Notes under the pieces: generated by a model
The model's input: the letters and a program-made list of their open reading frames with translations, nothing else
Told to the model about the DNA's origin: nothing
Databases searched by the model: none
Shown: piece after piece, positions 1 to 8,438 of the stretch
How positions within the stretch are numbered: the first letter of the stretch is position 1
Layout of the letters: each line of letters begins with the position of its first letter
Assembly: GCA_902363555.1 (NCBI GenBank)
Contig: CABJAM010000001.1
Location: forward strand, 372,001 to 436,000
DNA length: 64,000 bases
DNA from: Lachnospiraceae bacterium
GTDB lineage: Bacteria > Bacillota > Clostridia > Lachnospirales > Lachnospiraceae
Reading direction: 5' to 3'
Position numbers and translations under genes: made by a program

Positions 1-1
1 T

Positions 2-1309
2 GAAGCCTGTGTTGTGCTGTTTATTGTCAATTGTTTTTGCAAATGCCGGCGCAGTTGGATTTTCCAGGGGATCGCGGGGGGCCTGATGGTCGCCTGGGTT
101 TATGCTTTAACATGGGCCACGAATTTTGGGGAGTATAAAATGATCCTCATCTTCTTTTTTAATGTGATCGTTTTCTGGTTGTGTTATAAGGAGAAATTGA
201 TGAAAATGGCCATTGCCGTCATGTTCGCTCTGATCATTTTGATTCTGGCCGAGCCGCTGGCATTTTTATCGGCTGAGCTGGTGTTCGGTTTTACGGAAAC
301 GATGGTGGATGGAATACTGATGATTTATTGGCCATTCTATTTCTGGGTGGTGGCGGTCCGGATCTTTTTGTGTATCCTTGTGGGCCATTTTATGAAGGAC
401 TTTTCTTTTGAGCCGGATGTGCGGGATTTTATGTCCATACTTCTGGATTTTGTAATCGTGCAGACAATACAGGTGATCTATTACGATCAGTTTTTTGCAG
501 GAGAGATGGGGGCCACGAGCAAAACAATGGAATTTTTATTTGCCGCAGCAAATATCGGTTTCATCGTCCATTTCCTGTATACAAAAAAATATCAGACGAT
601 AAAAGCACAGAAGGAAAAGGATGAATTTATTATTGAGCAGATGAAAATGCAGTATGCCTATTATCAGGATAAGCAGCAGGAGGAGGCGCGGGTCCGCAGT
701 ATTTACCATGACCTTAAAAACCACCTGCTATTAATTGAGGGGCAGAGTGGCCCGGAGGGGAATACGCAGCAGATGCTGGCATCATTAAAGGCACAGATTT
801 CCGATTACGAAAATTATACCCGCACCGGCAATGACTTTCTTGATCTTATCCTCCGGGATAAGGCCCGTGCAGCCATAGAAAACCAGATTGATTTCTCGGC
901 AGTGATGGATTTTAAGGATGGTCACTTTATCGAACCTCTGGACATCAGCAGTATTTTCGGAAATGCCCTGGACAATGCCATTGAAGCCAGCATGAAGCTT
1001 CCGCCGGACCGGCGTCTGGTCACTGTCAGAGGCGGACGCGTCCGGGATATGCTCTCGATTCTTATAGAAAATAATATGGCATTTAGCGCAGAACAGACGC
1101 CGGCGCCGGATTCGGGAAAGCATGGCCTTGTCGGACGGCTTGAGCAGGTAAGTGCGAGACGGACAGCGAAGGCCGACGGCTTCCTTCATGGCTTCGGTTT
1201 AGCCAACATACAAAGGTCTGTTGAAAAATATTCCGGCGAGTGCGTCATCCGACAGGAAAACGGCCGCTTTGTCCTGAAAATCATCCTGCCCATACCGCAG
1301 GAAGTTTAA
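2..1309 (+). CDS. GHKL-family sensor histidine kinase (5' end cut by window)
   Basis: The reading frame is open from base 2, so the true start lies left of the window; an internal GTG at 14 is not a convincing start. The visible protein has about six hydrophobic segments in its first 190 residues (counted from base 14), a charged coiled-coil-like linker (190-228), then a phospho-acceptor motif YHDLKNH (His about 232), an N-box GNALDNAIEAS (about 316) and a late glycine box GFGLANIQ. This order is typical of AgrC/VirS-like kinases with a six-helix sensor and an HATPase_c_5 domain. Such kinases normally pair with a LytTR response regulator, which may lie just outside the window. The next two genes form an ABC exporter on the same strand after a 95-base gap, so the kinase probably controls it. 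The ligand is unknown. Confidence 0.85.
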   Translation, partial: EACVVLFIVNCFCKCRRSWIFQGIAGGLMVAWVYALTWATNFGEYKMILIFFFNVIVFWLCYKEKLMKMAIAVMFALIILILAEPLAFLSAELVFGFTETMVDGILMIYWPFYFWVVAVRIFLCILVGHFMKDFSFEPDVRDFMSILLDFVIVQTIQVIYYDQFFAGEMGATSKTMEFLFAAANIGFIVHFLYTKKYQTIKAQKEKDEFIIEQMKMQYAYYQDKQQEEARVRSIYHDLKNHLLLIEGQSGPEGNTQQMLASLKAQISDYENYTRTGNDFLDLILRDKARAAIENQIDFSAVMDFKDGHFIEPLDISSIFGNALDNAIEASMKLPPDRRLVTVRGGRVRDMLSILIENNMAFSAEQTPAPDSGKHGLVGRLEQVSARRTAKADGFLHGFGLANIQRSVEKYSGECVIRQENGRFVLKIILPIPQEV

Positions 1310-1404
1310 TTACGCACCGTAGATATTAGTTTAGACGTCCGGCCTTGTTATTGCCGCCAAATATTTTATGATAATGTCATCAATTGAATTAAAGAGGAGG
1401 ACGG

Positions 1405-2085
1405 ATGATGTTTATCGAAAATATGGTATTAAAGGCATTTCATCTGAAAAAATATTACGGGAAGGAAGAAAGTCTGGTCAGGGCGCTGGATGACGTCAGT
1501 GTTTCCGTGGAAAGAGGTTCCTTTACGGCGATCATAGGTACGTCAGGTTCAGGAAAATCCACGCTGCTGAATATGCTCGGGGGCCTGGATGTTCCCACCG
1601 AAGGGTCGGTTTGTGTGGATGATCAGGAAATCAATAAAATGACGGAGGAGCAGCTAACCATTTTCCGCAGAAAAAATATAGGCTTTATATTCCAGAATTA
1701 TAATCTGGTTCCATACCTGACCGCTTATGAAAATGTAGTGCTCCCTGTGCGTCTGGACGGCAAACGGGAGGATAAGAAATTTTTGAAGGAGGTTGTGGCG
1801 TTTCTGGAACTGGACGGTAAAATGCACAAGTATCCCAGCCATCTTTCCGGCGGACAGCAGCAGCGGGTTGCCATTGCCCGGGCCCTGGTTTCAAAGCCGG
1901 CCATCATCCTGGCCGACGAGCCTACGGGCAATCTGGACAGCCGCACCAGTGAGGCGGTCATCGACCTGCTGAAAATGACCAGCGAGAAGTTTTATCAGAC
2001 CATTGTGATGATCACGCATGATTCAGACATCGCCGCCCGGGCGGATGCGCAGATCCGGATTGAAGACGGACGAGTGCTGGCATAG
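1405..2085 (+). CDS. ABC transporter ATP-binding protein (MacB/LolD/BceA type)
   Basis: A 226-residue ATPase with all core motifs: Walker A GTSGSGKST, Q-loop FQNYNL, signature LSGGQQQRVAIARAL, Walker B IILADEPTGNLDS and the H-loop MITHD. The GNLDS tail of Walker B is typical of the MacB/LolD/BceA group, whose partners are FtsX-type permeases, and one follows 8 bases downstream. AGGAGG at 1395-1400 sits 4 bases before ATG 1405 and 7 before ATG 1408, so the second ATG may be the real start. Likely role: powering export of, or defence against, a peptide or lipid. Substrate cannot be read from the sequence. Confidence 0.92.
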   Translation: MMFIENMVLKAFHLKKYYGKEESLVRALDDVSVSVERGSFTAIIGTSGSGKSTLLNMLGGLDVPTEGSVCVDDQEINKMTEEQLTIFRRKNIGFIFQNYNLVPYLTAYENVVLPVRLDGKREDKKFLKEVVAFLELDGKMHKYPSHLSGGQQQRVAIARALVSKPAIILADEPTGNLDSRTSEAVIDLLKMTSEKFYQTIVMITHDSDIAARADAQIRIEDGRVLA

Positions 2086-2093
2086 GGGGAGCG

Positions 2094-4496
2094 ATGATGA
2101 GAGAGAAGAAAATACAGGACCGGATGATTATGGATATGGCGAAAAGCAGCCTGAAATCCGGGAGAATGCGAAACTTTTTTGTGATGGTCACCCTGTTTTT
2201 ATCGGTGGGGCTGCTGACGTTTATCCTGCTTTTTGCGGCAGGCTCCCAGGAGGAAACCCGGCGTAAGCTAAGCCATACTCAGCACGCGGTCTACTATGAA
2301 CTGACGCCGGACCAGTTGGAGCGGCTTAAAGGGGATGAACGCATCCGTTATTTTGTGGAATCGAAGTCCGGCAGGACGACCACGATGGATGGTTTTGATG
2401 TGACGCCCATGTATATGAGCGCGCTGTCGGATGAGATCCAGGCCGGCAGTCTGGTGACGGGAAGTCTGCCATCAAAAGCCAATGAGGCGGCAGTTACGGC
2501 GGCATTTTTAAAACGTATGGGCGTGGCGCAGGCGGTGGGGAGCAGCTTTGAACTTACTTTCAGCGATGGAAATACGGAGCAGTTTTATGTATCGGGGATT
2601 TTAGCAGGCAGCGATGCGGCCAAAAACTTCTCACTGCTGTTTTCCCGGGAATACGCCGAAAACGGCTCTCAGCTTTCAGGGGCGGCCTATGCGCTTTACG
2701 CAAAGCTTGACGGGGCGGAAGCCATGGGAAAGAACGCGTGTAAGGCGCTGATCTATCAGGTCGGCCTGGATGCCGGCATGGAATATAAATATATAAGCCC
2801 TTCCAGGGCGTTTTTGGATGCCCAGGATGTGGATTCCCAGAAACTGATGCTCTGTGTCGGCGTGGGCGCGGTTATACTTCTGGCGTGCGTGCTTGTCGTT
2901 TATGGGGTGTTTTACATCTCAGTCATCGGCCGCATCCACCAGTTTGGCCAGCTTAGCGCTCTGGGGATGACCCAGCGGCAGATCAAAAGTTTTGTAAAAA
3001 GGGAGGGCCGGATCTTATTTATCCGGGCATTGCCCGCAGGGCTCCTTGTGGGCGCGGCGGCAGGTTATCTGATCAAGCCGGGGGGCTGGAGCTTTAAAAA
3101 TATGGTGGTCATTTTTGTTATAGTTATCGTTGTAAATTATGTGATCACCATGGCTTCGGTCATGCGTCCGGCCAGGATGGCAGCGGGGATTTCTCCGGTG
3201 GAGGCGCTTTGCTATACGTCTCAGGATGAAATGAAAAAAGCCGGAGCAAAAAAGGAATGCCGCAGGCTCTCCCCGGTGGGGCTGGGCTTAATGAATTTTT
3301 CAAAAAACAGGAAAAAGACCGTGATCACCATGCTTTCTCTGGGCCTTGGCGGGATCATGTTTATGACAGCGGCCACGTATATGTCGTCCTTTAATAAGGA
3401 GCAGTACTCCCGTCAGCTTTATTTTGAGGACGGAGAATATAACCTGATGATTTCGGAACAGGCCATTGAGCAGGACGACCATGGACTGAGCGGCATTCAG
3501 AGCCGGTCGCCGCTGTCGGAGACGTTCAGGCAGACGGTCGAAGCTCTCCCTGGCGTAAACAAAGTGCTGCGGCAGCAGGCGTTTGGCATAAAGTTCGATT
3601 ATGAAAAGGGCGGCGAATATAACGTCAATGATGCGGTGACTCCTATGTCTGGGGAAGCGATGGCGCAGGCTATGGACCTGATCACGGAGGGTATGGTGGA
3701 TCTGTCTCAGATGATGTCCGGGGATTATGTTCTTATCCGCGGTAATGATGTGGTCCGGGAAATTTACGGCTGGGAATTTGAACTGGGAGATACGCTTGTG
3801 TTCCATTTTTGGGATGGCAGTGCGATGGCGGAGCGTGCGGTGACCATTGGCGGTTTTCTTCCCGGGAACTACGGTTCCATGCAGGAGGGCTGGTTTTTCA
3901 TGCCTGAGGATGCTATAAAGGACTGGGTGAAATATGACAATTTTGACACGCGGTGGATCATTGCCACAAATCCGGAGCAGGAGCAGGCTGTGGGTGAAGC
4001 CCTGACCGCCCTTATAGCCGGCCAACCCCAGCTTGGCATGGAAACGCTCCAGGACCGCAGAGAAATGGACCGGAACAGCATTTCAACGCTGTTTGGAGCC
4101 ATCTCCGGACTCTCTGTATTTATTATGATGTTTAGTATATTAAGCATGATGAATACACTGATTACAAATATCGTGACGAAAAAGCAGGAGCTGGCCATGC
4201 TGGAATCCATCGGTATGACCCGAAGCCAGCGGCGACGGATGATTCTCGGGGAATGCTTTAGCCTGGCCGGCGTCAGTCTTTGCATGACGCTGATCGTGGG
4301 AACCCTGGCCGGTTACGGCCTGTGCCGCATTTTGGAAAATTCCGGAGTCCGCTATATGTCCTTTTGCTTCCCGGCCGGCTTTGCCCTGATCTATTGCGCT
4401 ATTCTTGTCCTTGTACCAACAGTGATCACCATTGTTTCCATGCGGAGTTTTTCCCGGGAGGCGCTTGTGGAGCGGCTTCGGGGCGTGGAGGGCTGA
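2094..4496 (+). CDS. ABC transporter permease, FtsX-like, two FtsX domains
   Basis: An 800-residue membrane protein. One hydrophobic helix near the N terminus (about 24-46) is followed by an extracytoplasmic domain of about 200 residues, then three helices (about 253-360), a cytoplasmic linker, a helix near 405-425, a second large outer domain, and three C-terminal helices (about 675-790). This is the duplicated FtsX layout of the BceB/LolE/MacB-like families. It follows the ATPase gene by 8 bases with a G-rich Shine-Dalgarno, so the two are co-translated. Two adjacent ATGs (2094, 2097) are possible starts. Together with the upstream GHKL kinase this resembles peptide-sensing and detoxification or signalling exporters, but it is longer than typical BceB (about 650 residues). 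Substrate unknown. Confidence 0.9.
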   Translation: MMREKKIQDRMIMDMAKSSLKSGRMRNFFVMVTLFLSVGLLTFILLFAAGSQEETRRKLSHTQHAVYYELTPDQLERLKGDERIRYFVESKSGRTTTMDGFDVTPMYMSALSDEIQAGSLVTGSLPSKANEAAVTAAFLKRMGVAQAVGSSFELTFSDGNTEQFYVSGILAGSDAAKNFSLLFSREYAENGSQLSGAAYALYAKLDGAEAMGKNACKALIYQVGLDAGMEYKYISPSRAFLDAQDVDSQKLMLCVGVGAVILLACVLVVYGVFYISVIGRIHQFGQLSALGMTQRQIKSFVKREGRILFIRALPAGLLVGAAAGYLIKPGGWSFKNMVVIFVIVIVVNYVITMASVMRPARMAAGISPVEALCYTSQDEMKKAGAKKECRRLSPVGLGLMNFSKNRKKTVITMLSLGLGGIMFMTAATYMSSFNKEQYSRQLYFEDGEYNLMISEQAIEQDDHGLSGIQSRSPLSETFRQTVEALPGVNKVLRQQAFGIKFDYEKGGEYNVNDAVTPMSGEAMAQAMDLITEGMVDLSQMMSGDYVLIRGNDVVREIYGWEFELGDTLVFHFWDGSAMAERAVTIGGFLPGNYGSMQEGWFFMPEDAIKDWVKYDNFDTRWIIATNPEQEQAVGEALTALIAGQPQLGMETLQDRREMDRNSISTLFGAISGLSVFIMMFSILSMMNTLITNIVTKKQELAMLESIGMTRSQRRRMILGECFSLAGVSLCMTLIVGTLAGYGLCRILENSGVRYMSFCFPAGFALIYCAILVLVPTVITIVSMRSFSREALVERLRGVEG

Positions 4497-4921
4497 TCAT
4501 ATATCATATTCCGGCGACTGCCGGCGGCCGGCCTGCGGAGCATTTTGGGCCGGCGGCCGGTGCCGTCGCGTAGCGGGCCTTGCGGCTGGCTATGCTGGAG
4601 GGCTTAGAAAAGCCGGGGCAGCCGTGCCCTTATTGCAATTAGATAAACATAAGTATTATTCTACAATTGATAAAAAGATAAAAAAATGATATCAATTATT
4701 AACCTTTCTATTTTCAAATAAATAATCCCCCAATAAAAATTAAATTTTGAAATGTTCTGAAATGAAATATGGTAAATACAAGGATGCTCTTCCTTCTGCG
4801 AAAAGTTATGATAAAGGCATCGTAATAGCGGGCATTAAAAAATAGTTTAAAGATAGTGCCTGTGGTTTGCGGGTAATAATTATGGCGTTTGTATGCGTCT
4901 AAATACGGAGGAGGAAGGTTT
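4497..4921. other. Intergenic region: GC-rich repeat then AT-rich leader
   Basis: The first 130 bases are very GC-rich and contain the 12-mer GCCGGCGGCCGG twice (about 4520 and 4551), which could fold as an end-of-transcript structure, though no clean T-run follows. From about 4630 the sequence turns AT-rich and presumably holds the promoter of the solute-binding protein gene; I could not identify one convincing -35/-10 pair. GGAGGAGG lies just before the ATG at 4922. No gene is supported here. Confidence 0.5.
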
Positions 4922-6514
4922 ATGAGATTCAAAAAACTTTTGGCTGTGGTATGCTTGGGAGTTCTGATGTTAAGTGCGTGCGGTAATGGCGCTCACAATT
5001 CGGGTGGTGGTTCACCGGACAGCAGCCGCTTACAAAGCAGCGGCTCACCGGACAGCGGTCTGCAAAGCAGCGATTTACAAAGCGGTGGCGAATCACAGGG
5101 AGCACCGTCGGCAGCGGATGGAGAAGTTACAGACTTTTCGGATCTGCCGGTGCTGACGATGGCTTATCTGACCTCCGGCGTAGGTTCCGCCGATGAAGCC
5201 CTGATCGAACAGGAGCTGAACAAGATTACCGGAACGAAGCTTGGAGTGACCGTGGATTTAATGCCAGTGGCTTTTGCTGAAATTGCCACAACGATTAATA
5301 TGATGATGTCCAGTGGTGAAAAGCTGGATATTATTCCTGTATGGCAGAGTTATTATCCTAATTACATTGCCGGGGGCCAGCTTACCGCTATGGACGATTT
5401 ACTGGATCAATACGGACAGGGGATACGGGAGGTTATGGAAGGTTATCTGGAAGCCGGACAGTCTGGTGGTGTTCAATATGCGATTCCTGTTTATAAAAGC
5501 TATGCTCTTGGAACCGGCTTGTGGTACAGAGCTGACATTGCAGAGCAGCTGGGAATTGAAATACCGGAGAAGATGACACTGGAGCAGCTTACAGATGTGC
5601 TCAGACAGGTTAAGGAAGAAACCGAACTGATACCTTATGTGCCCAATGTTTCCGGGGCCCAGTCCTATCAGGGTCTTTATGATAATCTGGGGGATACACT
5701 GGGGGTTTTTACAGATTTGGAAAACTGCTCTGATGTGGAAAATTTGTTTGAATCCAGCCAATATAAAGAGTATCTGGATGTTATGAAAATCTGGTATGAT
5801 GAGGGGCTGATCTACCAGGATTGTGTATCCAGCACGGAACAGGGAACCAACCTGATCGCCACAGGCAGCGCCTTTGCCACAATGGACAGCTACAAACCGG
5901 GGGACGAAGCGACCTTTTCCAATAAGGTGGGCGGATATCCGATGTCCTATGTGGAAACCCGGGCTCCGATGCTGACGACCAATCTGGTCCAGGTGATCCA
6001 GGTGGGCATCCCATATTCCTGTACGATGCCCGATAAAGCCATGGCATTTATCAATCTCATGTATACCAATCCGGATGTGATGAACCTGCTCAATTGGGGC
6101 GTTGAGGGCGTTCATTATCAGGTATTGGAGGACGGAACAATAGATTATCCGGACGGAGTTAATGCGGAAAATACCGGCTGGCAGACGGAGTTAAACTGGC
6201 AGTTTGGCAATCAGTCGATTGCCCATATATGGAATGGCCAGGGGCTGGATTTGTGGGAGCGCATCCGTAATTTTAACGACAATGCTGTAAAGTCACAGGC
6301 GTTTGGTTTTGTTTGGGATTCTTCGGCGTTTAAAACACAGATTGCGGCCTGCAATAATGTGCTTTCCCAGTATCGCACCTCTCTGGAATTTGGCACCGTT
6401 GATATCGAAAGCAATCTGTCTGAATTTAATTCAGCGCTTAAAAGCGCTGGTCTTGACGAAATCATAGCGGGCAAGCAGCAGCAGTACGATACGTGGAAAG
6501 CTTCGGCGCAATAG
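4922..6514 (+). CDS. Extracellular solute-binding lipoprotein, YtcQ/LplA type
   Basis: Starts at ATG 4922 after GGAGGAGG (an upstream in-frame ATG at 4889 lacks a ribosome-binding site). The N terminus is a lipoprotein signal with lipobox LSAC (Cys 20), followed by a Gly/Ser-rich low-complexity linker with repeated SPDSxLQSS units to about residue 60, then a family-1 type binding fold and a C-terminal DUF3502-like region. It captures sugars outside the cell for the two permeases directly downstream (gaps 22 and 14 bases). No ATPase is encoded nearby, which is normal for this class: a shared MsmX-like ATPase elsewhere usually serves several importers. Exact sugar unknown; plant or host-glycan oligosaccharides are plausible. 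Confidence 0.9.
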   Translation: MRFKKLLAVVCLGVLMLSACGNGAHNSGGGSPDSSRLQSSGSPDSGLQSSDLQSGGESQGAPSAADGEVTDFSDLPVLTMAYLTSGVGSADEALIEQELNKITGTKLGVTVDLMPVAFAEIATTINMMMSSGEKLDIIPVWQSYYPNYIAGGQLTAMDDLLDQYGQGIREVMEGYLEAGQSGGVQYAIPVYKSYALGTGLWYRADIAEQLGIEIPEKMTLEQLTDVLRQVKEETELIPYVPNVSGAQSYQGLYDNLGDTLGVFTDLENCSDVENLFESSQYKEYLDVMKIWYDEGLIYQDCVSSTEQGTNLIATGSAFATMDSYKPGDEATFSNKVGGYPMSYVETRAPMLTTNLVQVIQVGIPYSCTMPDKAMAFINLMYTNPDVMNLLNWGVEGVHYQVLEDGTIDYPDGVNAENTGWQTELNWQFGNQSIAHIWNGQGLDLWERIRNFNDNAVKSQAFGFVWDSSAFKTQIAACNNVLSQYRTSLEFGTVDIESNLSEFNSALKSAGLDEIIAGKQQQYDTWKASAQ

Positions 6515-6536
6515 GGGATGAAAAGGGGCGTTCATT

Positions 6537-7448
6537 ATGAAACGAAAAAAAATTAAGCGCTATTTCCCGTTGTTTCTTCTGGGGTTTCCAGGTATGCTCT
6601 ATCTATTTATTAATAATTATATCCCTATGCTGGGTATCGTTATTGCGTTTAAAAATATAAATTTCAGTAAAGGAATTTTGGCCAGTGACTGGGTTGGACT
6701 GAAAAATTTTGAATACCTTTTTAAGACAAGGGATGCATTTATTATCACCCGAAATACGATCGGCTATAATATCCTGTTTATATGCGCAAATCTGATGCTG
6801 TCGGTACTGTTCGCCATCGTATTAAGCGAGCTGCGCAGCCGTATGGCTTCCCGGGTGTATCAGACACTGATCCTGCTGCCGTATCTGATTTCTATGGTTA
6901 TCGTCAGCTATCTGGTTTTTGCGTTTTTGGGCAATGAAAATGGTTTTGTCAATAACACCCTGCTGCCGTTATTTGGCGGCGGCAGGATTTCCTGGTATAC
7001 ACAGCCCAGGTACTGGGTGGTCATTTTGCCGCTGGTATACGTATGGAAAAATGTTGGATATTCCACAGTGATCTATCTGGCCTCAGTCATTGGCATCGAC
7101 CCGGAATACTATGAGGCAGCACGGCTGGACGGGGCCGGTACTCTGCAAAAAATACGTTATATTACACTGCCCCTGATCCGCCCCACGATCATCATGCTTA
7201 CCCTGTTGAATATTGGCAGAATCTTTTATTCGGACTTTGGACTGTTTTATCAGGTGCCGCAAAATTCAGGCGCTCTGTTTTCCACAACGAACGTGATCGA
7301 CACCTATGTTTACCGTGCGCTGATCAAGCTGGGAGACATCGGCATGTCCTCGGCAGCGGGTGTGTACCAGTCGCTGGTAGGCTTTGTGCTCATCATGCTA
7401 TCCAACAGCATTGTCCGAAAAATTGATAAAGAAAATGCATTGTTTTAA
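6537..7448 (+). CDS. Sugar ABC transporter permease (LplB-like)
   Basis: 303 residues with six predicted membrane helices and the cytoplasmic EAA loop EAARLDGAGTLQKIRYITLP that docks the ATPase. The N terminus (Lys/Arg-rich start, then YFPLFLLGFPGMLYLFINNY) matches LplB/YtcP-type permeases of polysaccharide and uronide importers. It is the second gene of a binding protein-permease-permease operon. Start ATG 6537 follows AAAGGGG. Confidence 0.93.
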   Translation: MKRKKIKRYFPLFLLGFPGMLYLFINNYIPMLGIVIAFKNINFSKGILASDWVGLKNFEYLFKTRDAFIITRNTIGYNILFICANLMLSVLFAIVLSELRSRMASRVYQTLILLPYLISMVIVSYLVFAFLGNENGFVNNTLLPLFGGGRISWYTQPRYWVVILPLVYVWKNVGYSTVIYLASVIGIDPEYYEAARLDGAGTLQKIRYITLPLIRPTIIMLTLLNIGRIFYSDFGLFYQVPQNSGALFSTTNVIDTYVYRALIKLGDIGMSSAAGVYQSLVGFVLIMLSNSIVRKIDKENALF

Positions 7449-7462
7449 AGAGAGGTGCCCGT

Positions 7463-8356
7463 ATGAAGAAAAATTCAGATGCTAAATTTCAAATCTTTGG
7501 TCACGGACTGATGCTTGTCTACTGTGTTTTGTGCGTACTTCCGTTTTTGCTTTTATTTATCGCATCCTTTACCGATGAAGCAACCATCATCCGCAGCGGT
7601 TACAGCTTTTGGCCGGAAAAGCTCAGTTTGGGCGCCTATACATACTTATTTACCGAGGGCGGACAGATTTTGCGGGGTTACGGAAATGCGGTGCTTGTGA
7701 CAGTTGTGGGCACGGGGCTGAACATTATGATGACCATGGGGCTTGCATATATGCTGTCCAGAAAAGACTTTCCATTAAGCAAATTTGCCAATTTCTATGT
7801 ATTTTTTACCATGCTCTTTAACGGAGGCCTGGTGCCCACATATATCATGTACACCAATTATCTCCATGTGAAAAATACCTATTGGGGGCTTATCGTTCCG
7901 GCGCTGCTGGTCAATGCCTTTTATATTATGATCACCCGGACCTATATTTCCGGAAATATTCCCATGGAGCTGTTAGAAGCGGCCAGGATGGATGGCGCCG
8001 GGGAATTTAAGGTTTACGGACGGCTGATCCTGCCGCTGTCCAGGCCGATTGTGGCTACGGTGGGGCTGTTTTGCGGTCTGGCCTACTGGAATGATTGGAT
8101 GAACGGTCTGTATTATATTAACGATAATAAGTTGTACACTATCCAGAACATTCTTAATAAGATGATCAACGAAGCTCAGTTTCTGGCCAATAATTCGGAA
8201 ATGGCTGGGCAGCTCACAAAGGCAGCGCTGGATATTCCCACCAATACGATGAAAATGGCTATTGCTGTGATCGGCATTATCCCTATTATGATCATTTATC
8301 CGTTTATACAGAAAAATTTTGTGAAAGGAATCGTCCTCGGAGCTGTGAAGGGTTAA
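7463..8356 (+). CDS. Sugar ABC transporter permease (YtcP/LplC-like)
   Basis: 297 residues, six helices, EAA loop EAARMDGAGEFKVYGRLILP at about 173-192. Its closest recognisable group is the MalG-type partner (YtcP/LplC) of the preceding permease; both would form the membrane channel for the 4922 binding protein. AGAGAGG lies before ATG 7463. It ends 82 bases before the AraC-type regulator, which has its own candidate promoter, so the transporter operon probably ends here. Confidence 0.93.
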   Translation: MKKNSDAKFQIFGHGLMLVYCVLCVLPFLLLFIASFTDEATIIRSGYSFWPEKLSLGAYTYLFTEGGQILRGYGNAVLVTVVGTGLNIMMTMGLAYMLSRKDFPLSKFANFYVFFTMLFNGGLVPTYIMYTNYLHVKNTYWGLIVPALLVNAFYIMITRTYISGNIPMELLEAARMDGAGEFKVYGRLILPLSRPIVATVGLFCGLAYWNDWMNGLYYINDNKLYTIQNILNKMINEAQFLANNSEMAGQLTKAALDIPTNTMKMAIAVIGIIPIMIIYPFIQKNFVKGIVLGAVKG

Positions 8357-8398
8357 ATAAAAATGAATAAAACCCTGTTTTATCAGGTAGTATTCCTG

Positions 8399-8404
8399 TA
8401 TAAT
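8399..8404 (+). promoter_or_regulatory. Candidate -10 element for the AraC/GH39-like gene
   Basis: A perfect TATAAT at 8399-8404 preceded by TG lies 35 bases before the start codon at 8439. The expected -35 position (about 8376) reads TGTTTT, a weak match. It suggests the regulator can be transcribed separately from the permease genes. Confidence 0.4.
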
Positions 8405-8438
8405 AAGCGTAATAAATAGATCGATGGGGGGATTTATA

